Made by a program: the position numbers and the translations under genes. From DASVAL01 sp035649575 (GTDB taxonomy: Bacteria > Planctomycetota > UBA1135 > UBA2386), in the NCBI GenBank assembly GCA_035649575.1, contig DASRJH010000330.1, positions 1-28,396 of the forward strand: a stretch of DNA of 28,396 nt, given 5' to 3'. This document shows, piece after piece, positions 22,472 through 28,396 of this stretch; position 1 is the first letter of the stretch; the number at the start of each line of letters is the position of its first letter. The notes below the pieces were generated by a model. That model made no database searches, was not told the origin of the DNA, and saw only the letters and a list, made by a program, of their open reading frames with translations.

Positions 22472-24334
22472 ATGCGTTCGTTCCGCACGATCCTGCTCTG
22501 CCTCTTGGCGGCGCCTGCATTCGTGGCAATGGTCCTGCACTGGGGCCATGACCCCGTTGCCGCAGAAGCGCAGGCGCCGCTGATCCATCGCGAACAGGGC
22601 TACGTCGGTTCGGCCGCCTGTGCCGCCTGCCATCCGGACCACCACGCGTCCTGGCGGCGTACGTTCCACAGCACGATGACGCAGCTGGTGTCCGAACCGA
22701 CCGTGCAGGGTGCGTTCGACGGCCAGGTCGTGCGATACGGGCGCGACGCGGCGAGGCCCTTCCGCGACGGCGAGCGATTCTGCATCGAGGTGCGCCCGGC
22801 CAACGGTGCCTCGCGCGTCGCCGAGGTGGCGCTCTTGGTCGGCTCGCGCCGCTACCAGCAGTATTTCGAACGGCAGCAACGCGGCAGCGGCGCCGCGTTC
22901 GTGCGTCTGCCGATCCTCTGGCATGTCGCGCTGCAGCGGTGGCTGCCGCTCGAGACGGTGTTCCTCGGTCCCGATGCCGAAGGTCTCGGCGAACACGCCT
23001 CCGTGTGGAACGAGAACTGCATCTTCTGCCACAACACGGGGCCGATGCCGCGAATGATGAACCACGCGGATCCGGCGCGCGGCGTCGATGGCGGCCGCTT
23101 CGATACCGAGGTCGGTGAGCTCGGCATCGCGTGCGAGGCCTGCCACGGACCCGGCCGCGAACACGCCGCGCGGAAACGCGACCCGCTCGTGCGCTACGGC
23201 GGCGGCGACGTGCATGCGATCGTCGATCCGAAGCAGCTCGACCAGGAACGTGCGGTCGGTCTGTGCGGGCAGTGCCACGGCGCGAGGCTGCCCGAACCGC
23301 TGGCCCGCCTCGATGCGTGGTTCACCACGGGGCCGACGTTCCGCGCCGGCGACCGCCTCGGCGAACACGTGCGGCCGATCCGGCGCGACACGCCCGTGCG
23401 CGGCGGGGCCGACCCCGAGTTGTTCTCGCTGCGCTTCTGGGGCGATGGCACGCCGCGACTCACCGCTTACGAGTTCCAGGGCGTCACCGATTCGAAGTGC
23501 TACCGCGGCGGCAGACTGACGTGCCAGAGCTGCCACGCGATGCACGCGGGCGACCCGCGTGGCCAACTGCGCCCCGATCGGCCCGGCAACGAGCTCTGCA
23601 CGGGGTGCCACGCCGAGATCGGGTCCGCCGTGGCAGCCCACACACACCACCGTGCCGACGGCTCTGGCTCGTCGTGCGTCGCCTGCCACATGCCGAAGAT
23701 CGTCTACGGCATCCTCGACGTGCATCGCAGCCACCGCATCGACAACCCGGATCCAGCGCGCGATGCCGAAGCGGGCCGGCCCCACGCGTGTACGCTGTGT
23801 CACCTCGACCAGAACCTCACCTGGAGTGCTCTGGCGATGCAGCGTTGGTGGGGTGAACGCTACCGCACCCCGACCCGCCGCGCCGACGGGGCGCCGCTCG
23901 AGCTGGCCGACGCCGCGGCCAACCTGCTAGCGGGCGACGCGGCCGCGCGCGCCGTCGCCGCGAATGCGTTCGGCGAACGCGGCGTCGTGATCGGCCCCGG
24001 CTGCGAAACGGCAGCGCGCGCGTGGCTCGCGGTGACGATGGGGGATGGTTATCCGAGCGTGCGATTCCTCGCGCAGCGCAGCCTGTTGTCGCTCGAGGCG
24101 CGTTCCCCGTCCGGCATCGGCGAGATGGCCCGCGCCGTCGATCATCTTGCGGCAGCGGACGCGCGGCGGCGCGACGTCTTCGCGCTGCTCGACGGCATCG
24201 CGACGCGAGCGCGCGGGCGTGCTGCGCCACCTGCGTCGACCGCGCTGCTCGACGCCGACTTCCGGCTCCAGCTGCCGGCGGTCGTCCGGCTCACCGACCT
24301 GCAGGGTCGCAACCTCATCGCAATCGGCGAATGA
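22472..24334 (+). CDS. Octaheme c-type cytochrome
   Basis: The 620-aa protein has an N-terminal signal or anchor helix (residues about 4-22) and eight CxxCH heme c motifs: CAACH (50), CIFCH (183), CEACH (221), CGQCH (265), CQSCH (351), CTGCH (376), CVACH (402) and CTLCH (440). Residues 43-48 (YVGSAA) with HPDHHASWRRTFH resemble the start of a multiheme family common in Planctomycetota and Acidobacteriota. After residue 445 the chain is heme-free and helical (LADAAANLLAGDAAARAVAA), possibly HEAT-like. It is periplasmic and would carry electrons. No CxxCK active-site heme is seen, so a nitrite reductase role is not supported. Its TGA overlaps the ATG of the following membrane protein (ATGA). 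Confidence 0.92.
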   Translation: MRSFRTILLCLLAAPAFVAMVLHWGHDPVAAEAQAPLIHREQGYVGSAACAACHPDHHASWRRTFHSTMTQLVSEPTVQGAFDGQVVRYGRDAARPFRDGERFCIEVRPANGASRVAEVALLVGSRRYQQYFERQQRGSGAAFVRLPILWHVALQRWLPLETVFLGPDAEGLGEHASVWNENCIFCHNTGPMPRMMNHADPARGVDGGRFDTEVGELGIACEACHGPGREHAARKRDPLVRYGGGDVHAIVDPKQLDQERAVGLCGQCHGARLPEPLARLDAWFTTGPTFRAGDRLGEHVRPIRRDTPVRGGADPELFSLRFWGDGTPRLTAYEFQGVTDSKCYRGGRLTCQSCHAMHAGDPRGQLRPDRPGNELCTGCHAEIGSAVAAHTHHRADGSGSSCVACHMPKIVYGILDVHRSHRIDNPDPARDAEAGRPHACTLCHLDQNLTWSALAMQRWWGERYRTPTRRADGAPLELADAAANLLAGDAAARAVAANAFGERGVVIGPGCETAARAWLAVTMGDGYPSVRFLAQRSLLSLEARSPSGIGEMARAVDHLAAADARRRDVFALLDGIATRARGRAAPPASTALLDADFRLQLPAVVRLTDLQGRNLIAIGE

Positions 24335-24744
24335 ACGACACCCCCCCGCGCGTCGCGCTGCGAACGGGCTTGATGCTGCTCGCGGTTTCCCTCCCGCTCG
24401 GACTCACGCTCGAGGCGTTGCACGCGATGAAGGTGCAGGTCTACCTCGGCAGTGCGATGCGGCGCGAGTTGTGGCGGCTCGCCCACGCGCACGGCAACCT
24501 GCTCGGCATCTTGTGTCTCGTGCTCGCGGCGCTCGGCCCGCGACTCGTGCCGGACCCCGGTAAGCGCCTGCGTTTCGAACGGCTGCTCGCGGTCGGTTCG
24601 GTCGCGATGCCGCTCGGCTTCTTGCTCGGCGGCGTGCTCAATTCCGAGGGTGATCCGTCGCTCGGCATCCTGCTCGTGCCGGCGGGTGGTGTGCTCGTGT
24701 TCGTCGCGTTGGTGCTCGCGATGCGATCGGCTGCGTCCGCGTGA
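24331..24744 (+). CDS. Four-helix membrane protein coupled to the octaheme cytochrome
   Basis: The 137-aa product starts at ATG 24331, sharing four bases with the stop of the cytochrome gene, so it is translationally coupled. Hydrophobic helices lie at about residues 11-31, 54-72, 85-103 and 110-131. His31 and the AHAHGNLLGI segment (His52, His54) sit at or within membrane helices and could ligate heme b, as in cytochrome b-type quinol-oxidising anchors. A basic loop (PGKRLRFERL) separates helices two and three. I do not recognise the family. The pairing suggests it links the quinone pool to the periplasmic cytochrome, which is inference from context. Confidence 0.8.
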   Translation: MNDTPPRVALRTGLMLLAVSLPLGLTLEALHAMKVQVYLGSAMRRELWRLAHAHGNLLGILCLVLAALGPRLVPDPGKRLRFERLLAVGSVAMPLGFLLGGVLNSEGDPSLGILLVPAGGVLVFVALVLAMRSAASA

Positions 24745-24747
24745 CCA

Positions 24748-25644
24748 CTACGCGTCGCGGTGGGCCAGGCCCGGGAACAGACGCACGAAGTCGGGCTCGT
24801 GTTTCGCTTCGACGTCGACGGTCCCGTCGGTGCCTGCTGCGGGAAAACGCAGCCGGGCCCCATGCAGCATGGTTCGACTCACGCCGAAGGTCGCGTTCGC
24901 CGCCGCGTTCGCCGTCGCATCGCCGTAGCGTGGGTCGCCGAGCAGCGGGTGGCCGATCGCCGCGAGGTGAGCGCGGATCTGGTGTGTGCGGCCGGTCTCG
25001 AGGCGCACGCGGACGAGCGTGCTGTCCTTGCGGCGACCTTCGACCGCGACGTGCGACACGGCGCGCTGGCCCTTCGGATCGGCGATCGTCTTCGGCTTGT
25101 CGCCGCGTGGTTCGTCGGTGACGAGCAGTGGCAGGTCGATCGTGCGCGCGTCGCCCTCGAACACGCCATTGACGATCGCCAGATACTCGCGGTCGATCGC
25201 GCCGCGCTCCATCGCCGCGCCGAGCGCCTTCAGGGTTTGCGCATCGCGTCCGACCAGCAACAGTCCCGACGCTTGCCGGTCGAGCCGCTGCGCGAGCCCC
25301 GCTCCGGGCAGCACTCGCTCGAGCGCGGTAACGACCGAATGATCGACGAGCGGGCCGCCGTGCACCGCGAGCCCAGGCGGTTTGTGCAGCACGACGACTG
25401 CCGCGTCGGCGAAGACGACGGCGATGCGCAGCTGCAGCGTCAGCTCGGCGAACTCTCCCGCGAACGAGACGGTCTGGCCGGCCCTGACGCGATCGCCGGC
25501 CAACGCCCGCACGTTGTCGAGCGCGACGGCACCGGCCGCACAGAGATCGCGCGCTCGCTTGCGCGAGAAACCGGCGACTCCGTGCAGCAACGCATCGAGC
25601 CGGCTGCCCTCATGGCCGGTCGGTACGGACACGATCGTCGACAC
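24748..25644 (-). CDS. RluA-family pseudouridine synthase
   Basis: This 298-aa enzyme converts uridine to pseudouridine in rRNA or tRNA. Residues 1-65 form an S4 RNA-binding domain (EGSRLDALLHGVAGFSRKRA). The catalytic domain has VVVLHKPPGLAVHGGP (about 83-98), the catalytic loop QRLDRQASGLLL with Asp122, REYLAIVNG, and RVRLETGRTHQIRAHLAAIG followed by HPLLGDPRYG, all typical of RluA/RluD. Where most members have HRLD, this one has QRLD. Length and order are normal. It is convergent with the cytochrome operon, with three bases between the stops. The target position (RluA, RluC or RluD type) cannot be told from sequence alone. Confidence 0.92.
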   Translation of the reverse strand: MSTIVSVPTGHEGSRLDALLHGVAGFSRKRARDLCAAGAVALDNVRALAGDRVRAGQTVSFAGEFAELTLQLRIAVVFADAAVVVLHKPPGLAVHGGPLVDHSVVTALERVLPGAGLAQRLDRQASGLLLVGRDAQTLKALGAAMERGAIDREYLAIVNGVFEGDARTIDLPLLVTDEPRGDKPKTIADPKGQRAVSHVAVEGRRKDSTLVRVRLETGRTHQIRAHLAAIGHPLLGDPRYGDATANAAANATFGVSRTMLHGARLRFPAAGTDGTVDVEAKHEPDFVRLFPGLAHRDA

Positions 25645-25686
25645 TTCGCCGTTCCCCGCAGTCCGTCCGGCAGGAGTTGTACTCGA

Positions 25687-26997
25687 TCACTTCCCGGTGG
25701 CTGCCGGCTTGCCGAAGTACTGCTCGAGGATCTTCGCGAACCTCGGATCCTCGCGCAGGTTCTTCAGATCCTGGTCTTCGTCGACCATCACGCGGTTCAG
25801 CCTCCTTTCCTTGTTGTCCTTGTCGGCCTGGAGCGCGCGCTCGAGATACTGGAAGGACTCGTCCGGGTTCTTGCCCAAGGAGAGCACGCACGCAGTGTTG
25901 TAGAGCGCCGTCGGGAGATCCTCGGCTTTTCCCGACGCCTCCATCAGTGGAATGAGGCTCTTGTAGTGGTTGGCTGCCTCTATGTAGTCGCGCAACTGGT
26001 AGTGCAAATCGGCCAGCGTGTTCGTCGCACTCAGTTTTTGCTGCGCGTCCTCGGAAGCCGCACGCTTCGCCATGCCTTCCTTGATCTTGTCGAAGATGCT
26101 CGGGTCCCCGTACTGATGCAGTGCGCACACTGCGCCGACGAACAGATCGTTGTTGCTGGACTGGGCCTTCGCGGCGATCTTGCGCAGGGCTTCTCGCATC
26201 GCGTCGGTCGCTTGCTCCGCGGGAACGATGTCGCGCAGCGCGCGCAAGCATGCGCCGGGGAATCGATCGGGGTATGGCGCGTCCTTCGGCGTGTTGTGTG
26301 CCCAGCGCAACAGGGTCTGGCTCGCTTCCGGCTCGAAGATCGCGAAGTCGTTGTATTGGCCCGCGTACATGGCACCCGTCTGGATCTTCTTGCGGAAGGT
26401 GGACTGCAGGCTGCGCTCGAAGATCGCCTTGCCGCGCTCGTCCAGGCGCTGCAGCGCTGCGGTCCCTGTTTCCTTGTTCTCGGCCAGCTTGGCCAACGCG
26501 GCTTTCGATTCTTCGGGGGTTCCGGTCACCACGCTCGCCATGAGCTGCTTGATCTCGTCGGCGAACTCCGGAGGTTTGGCCGCGGCAGGTGTCGTCGCGG
26601 GAGGAGTTGCCGCGGGAGGAGTTGTCGCGGGGGGAGTTGCTCCAGGAGGAGTGCCTTCCGCGGGCTTGGCATCGGACGGGGCCGGTTTCGGTTTCGCGGG
26701 CTCGGCCGCGGCCGGCTTCGGCGCGACCGCGGCGATCGCGCGCAGCGTCTCCATGAACTTCGTGCGGCCGGCCACGTCACTCGCGAGCACGCGCTCGGCC
26801 GCCTGGGTGATGGCGGTGCGGCTGGCCTCGGCATCGATGAACGCAACGTGCAGCGCATCCCTCTTCGCGCCCTGGGCCGCGGGGGCCTGGGCAGTTGGAG
26901 GAGCCGCAGGAGCCGGCGTGGACCCGGGCTGTTGCGCAAGCGCGGAGACACATACGGTCGTGAGGAGGCAGCAAACGGAGAGTGGGTTTTGCAGCAT
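25687..26997 (-). CDS. Secreted TPR protein with Pro/Ala/Thr-rich repeat linker
   Basis: The 436-aa product starts MLQNPLSVCCLLTTVCVSAL (signal peptide, cleavage near AQQ). A helical N-terminal part (AFIDAEASRTAITQAAERVL) leads to a low-complexity linker at about residues 95-140 (PPGATPPATTPPAATPPATT), encoded by a 15-bp DNA repeat. The C-terminal half is helical. Residues about 300-425 hold TPR-like units (NTLADLHYQLRDYIEAANHY, ALYNTACVLSLGKNPDESFQ), ending DLKNLREDPRFAKILEQYFG, a usual ending for such proteins. The start is preceded by CCTCCA rather than a ribosome binding site. No enzyme motif is present. It is probably a periplasmic adaptor. Its stop is 42 bp from the RluA gene start on the same strand. 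Confidence 0.85.
   Translation of the reverse strand: MLQNPLSVCCLLTTVCVSALAQQPGSTPAPAAPPTAQAPAAQGAKRDALHVAFIDAEASRTAITQAAERVLASDVAGRTKFMETLRAIAAVAPKPAAAEPAKPKPAPSDAKPAEGTPPGATPPATTPPAATPPATTPAAAKPPEFADEIKQLMASVVTGTPEESKAALAKLAENKETGTAALQRLDERGKAIFERSLQSTFRKKIQTGAMYAGQYNDFAIFEPEASQTLLRWAHNTPKDAPYPDRFPGACLRALRDIVPAEQATDAMREALRKIAAKAQSSNNDLFVGAVCALHQYGDPSIFDKIKEGMAKRAASEDAQQKLSATNTLADLHYQLRDYIEAANHYKSLIPLMEASGKAEDLPTALYNTACVLSLGKNPDESFQYLERALQADKDNKERRLNRVMVDEDQDLKNLREDPRFAKILEQYFGKPAATGK
26579..26653. repeat. 15-bp tandem repeat inside the TPR protein gene
   Basis: Four 15-bp units start at 26594, 26609, 26624 and 26639 (plus-strand consensus GTCGCGGGAGGAGTT), with a weaker fifth unit at 26579. 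They encode five-residue PPATT/PPAAT units of the linker. Such repeats can gain or lose copies by slippage without changing frame. Confidence 0.75.
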
Positions 26998-27074
26998 TGG
27001 AGGTTCCCGCTGACGTGACCGGCCGACAATACACCCACGCTGCCCGCGGCGTCACGCTGCAGCCATCTTCCCCC

Positions 27075-27114
27075 CCAAGGGCGTGCCCGCTCCCTTGGAA
27101 ACGTCGCAGCGGGC
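27075..27114 (-). terminator. Competing hairpins after the two-module lipoprotein gene
   Basis: CCAAGGG (27075-27081) pairs with CCCTTGG (27092-27098) around ten bases. Alternatively GCCCGCT (27085-27091) pairs with AGCGGGC (27108-27114). The left arm of the second stem lies in the loop of the first, so the two form either a switch or a pseudoknot. The element starts 13 bases past the stop of the minus-strand gene at 27127, in the right place for its terminator. There is no clear U-tract. Confidence 0.4.
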
Positions 27115-27126
27115 TTCTGTGGGGTT

Positions 27127-27738
27127 TCAGAGCTTGTCGATCGAGAGCGCTAGTGCCTCGGTGTAGTCCAGTTGCACCGTATCGCCGATCTTCAGCCCTT
27201 TGACGAACCCACGCCCCTCGGGCGTCAGGATGCGGCGTGCGATGAGCTCGCCGGAGGCCAGCGAGCAGACCACGATGTCGCGCTCACGGTCGATCGACTC
27301 GATCCTCGCGCGCACGCTGATCCCGGCGCCGACACCGACACCGGGTTTCTCGCCGGCCTTCGCGCGCACGGCGGCTGCGCCGGCTTCCACGGGCTTGGCG
27401 GTCTCGCCCGCCGGCCGCAGCGATGCCGCCAGCGTTTCGCGGTATTGCACACGCAGCGTGTCGCCGGCCGCGATCTGCGCGAAGTTGCGCACTTCCTGTC
27501 CGGCCTTGACCTGGAACAGGCTGCCATCTTCACGGCGCAGCGCGATGATCCGCGTCGTGGGATTCGCTGCCACGACCTCAGCCATCGCGGTGACCTCGTT
27601 CGTGATCTGGGCCCGTTCGGCGCGATTGGGATCGGCAGCCCCGGGTTGCGTTGCGTCCTTGGTGGTCTTGCAGGCGCACAGCGCGAGCAGCGCGCAAACG
27701 ACAAGACGGGTCGACGAGAGGACATCGGGAGTGGACAT
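27127..27738 (-). CDS. Lipoprotein with two OB-like repeat modules, unknown function
   Basis: The 203-aa product has a lipoprotein signal: MSTPDVLSSTRLVVCALLAL then CAC-K, with the lipidated Cys likely at about 23. The mature part holds two related beta modules. The first is about 51-110 (AEVVAANPTTRIIALRREDG, then VRNFAQIAAGDTLRVQYRET). The second is about 145-203 (IESIDRERDIVVCSLASGEL, then FVKGLKIGDTVQLDYTEALA). In both, a strand of the type V-x-x-x-R-x-I-x-L-R is followed by V-x-x-G-D-x-V-x-V-x-Y-x-E-A-L-A. This resembles a conserved proteobacterial and planctomycete exported family of unknown role. An Ala/Gly/Lys-rich linker joins them. The start is preceded by CTCCTCCA, not a Shine-Dalgarno sequence. 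It probably sits at an outer or inner membrane face. Confidence 0.8.
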   Translation of the reverse strand: MSTPDVLSSTRLVVCALLALCACKTTKDATQPGAADPNRAERAQITNEVTAMAEVVAANPTTRIIALRREDGSLFQVKAGQEVRNFAQIAAGDTLRVQYRETLAASLRPAGETAKPVEAGAAAVRAKAGEKPGVGVGAGISVRARIESIDRERDIVVCSLASGELIARRILTPEGRGFVKGLKIGDTVQLDYTEALALSIDKL

Positions 27739-27842
27739 TGGAGGAGCCCAGTTGGAAGGAGGGGGCGGTTGCGACCGTATCTCGCGCCTTCTTGGAAGTC
27801 ACGTGCCCCGCGGCGGCGCCCGTCGCACCGATCCGGCAACGA

Positions 27843-28154
27843 CTACTTGTCGCCTTTGCGCTCGGCGAACCACTCGGTCACACGCGGTGCCTTGATGTGT
27901 CCTTCGCTCACGAGGAAGGTCAGGCCGACCAGACCGAGGATCACGAAGATGAACGTCTTGAACACCTTGGCCATCAATCCGTAGACACTCAGCAGCACCG
28001 TGATGATGGCGGCGATACGGCCTGCCCACTTCACCGTGTCGGGATCGACTTCGGCCTGATCCATCACCAACGGCACCAACAGCACGAGGAAGATCATCAT
28101 GAACAGTTTGAACTTCCGGCCGATGGCGCTCTTCGTGCTCTTCTGCTCTGACAT
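27843..28154 (-). CDS. Small membrane protein, unknown function
   Basis: The 103-aa product starts at ATG 28154 (MSEQKSTKSAIGRKFKLFMM), eight bases after a GAGGA ribosome binding site. Upstream extension of the frame adds only Arg-rich non-conserved sequence. There are three hydrophobic stretches: about 17-31 (LFMMIFLVLLVPLVM), 44-60 (WAGRIAAIITVLLSVYG) and 65-83 (VFKTFIFVILGLVGLTFLV). The C-terminus is basic and charged (WFAERKGDK). It has no cysteine or histidine cluster. It could be a small scaffold or stress-related membrane protein; I do not recognise a family. Confidence 0.75.
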   Translation of the reverse strand: MSEQKSTKSAIGRKFKLFMMIFLVLLVPLVMDQAEVDPDTVKWAGRIAAIITVLLSVYGLMAKVFKTFIFVILGLVGLTFLVSEGHIKAPRVTEWFAERKGDK

Positions 28155-28277
28155 GGGCGATCCTCGCTGCTCGCGGCGTTGCCGGCGATTGCAACCTTCG
28201 CACGACCCGAAGCCAGCAGGAAACTGCTTTTCTGGCGCTGGTGCCGCGCTGGCCCGCCGCACGAGGATCGCAGTCCG

Positions 28278-28396
28278 GTGAGCGACAAGGCGGCGAGTCC
28301 CGCGCGGCGCAGGTTGCCGCGGTTGTTGCGGCGCACGCTGCGAGTGCTGCTGCGTTGCCTGCTCGTGCTCGCCGTGCTTCTCGGCGTGGCGTGGTT
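28278..28396 (+). CDS. Membrane protein, N-terminal part only (right edge)
   Basis: From a GTG at 28278, ten bases after GAGGA (28263-28267), the plus strand is open to the window edge (39 codons). It encodes a strongly basic start (SDKAASPARRRLPRLLRR) followed by a hydrophobic helix (VLLRCLLVLAVLLGVAW). This is a signal anchor of a protein whose body lies outside the window, such as an AsmA/TamB-like or penicillin-binding protein. It is divergent from the small membrane protein, with 123 bp between the starts. Too little is present to name it. Confidence 0.5.
   Translation, partial: MSDKAASPARRRLPRLLRRTLRVLLRCLLVLAVLLGVAW

Noticed and set aside
22472..24334. Nitrite reductase (NrfA-type) identity for the cytochrome
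   Set aside because: All eight motifs are CxxCH and there is no CxxCK. The length and heme-free C-terminal third do not fit NrfA.
24760..27018. A 752-codon plus-strand open frame
   Set aside because: It covers the RluA and TPR genes in antisense and shows no coherent domain.

Overview
The window is GC-rich and gene-dense, with secreted proteins dominating. It carries TPR-CHAT, HEAT, FG-GAP, carboxypeptidase-regulatory-like and WSAEWW-type secreted proteins, a C11 (clostripain-like) remnant, an octaheme cytochrome, and repeated copies of a C-terminal beta module. This mix suggests a Planctomycetota-like bacterium, probably an uncultured one. That assignment is inferred from family content; there is no rRNA in the window.

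Layout. The left edge holds the start of an ECF sigma factor (minus strand) and a divergent secreted protein. A large secreted TPR-CHAT caspase-like protein follows on the minus strand (1926-5573), apparently with a leaderless promoter. Its stop codon is followed in the same frame by half of a second CHAT domain. About 5.76-7.88 kb is a zone of broken genes: kelch and TPR-like scraps, a small soluble protein with two compensating frameshifts, two scraps of secreted-protein modules, and one apparently living YdjM-type membrane hydrolase. From 7.9 kb come a 796-aa secreted protein, a YeeE/YedE transporter pair, a secreted HEAT protein, and a 412-bp spacer holding a Fur-box-like dyad, a stem-loop and the tail of a DUF4143-type ATPase gene. 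Next are a cysteine-rich secreted protein, proS, an FG-GAP protein and a gutted clostripain gene.

The right third contains a membrane-anchored SGNH hydrolase facing a minus-strand sugar operon (GT2 glycosyltransferase, then two NAD-dependent epimerase/dehydratases of the CDP-paratose/tyvelose type). These genes together could build and decorate a surface glycan. Divergent from the operon is an octaheme cytochrome c translationally coupled to a four-helix membrane protein, a plausible electron-transfer pair. Then come an RluA-type pseudouridine synthase, a secreted TPR protein, a two-module lipoprotein, a small membrane protein and the start of another membrane protein at the right edge.

No tRNA, rRNA, CRISPR array, transposase or integrase was seen. 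The best candidates for new biology are the CHAT locus with its in-frame TGA, the cytochrome/membrane-protein pair, and the Fur-like dyad in front of a cysteine-rich secreted protein. Several frameshifts cluster in the remnants while about 20 kb of intact genes has none, which points to gene decay rather than general sequencing error.
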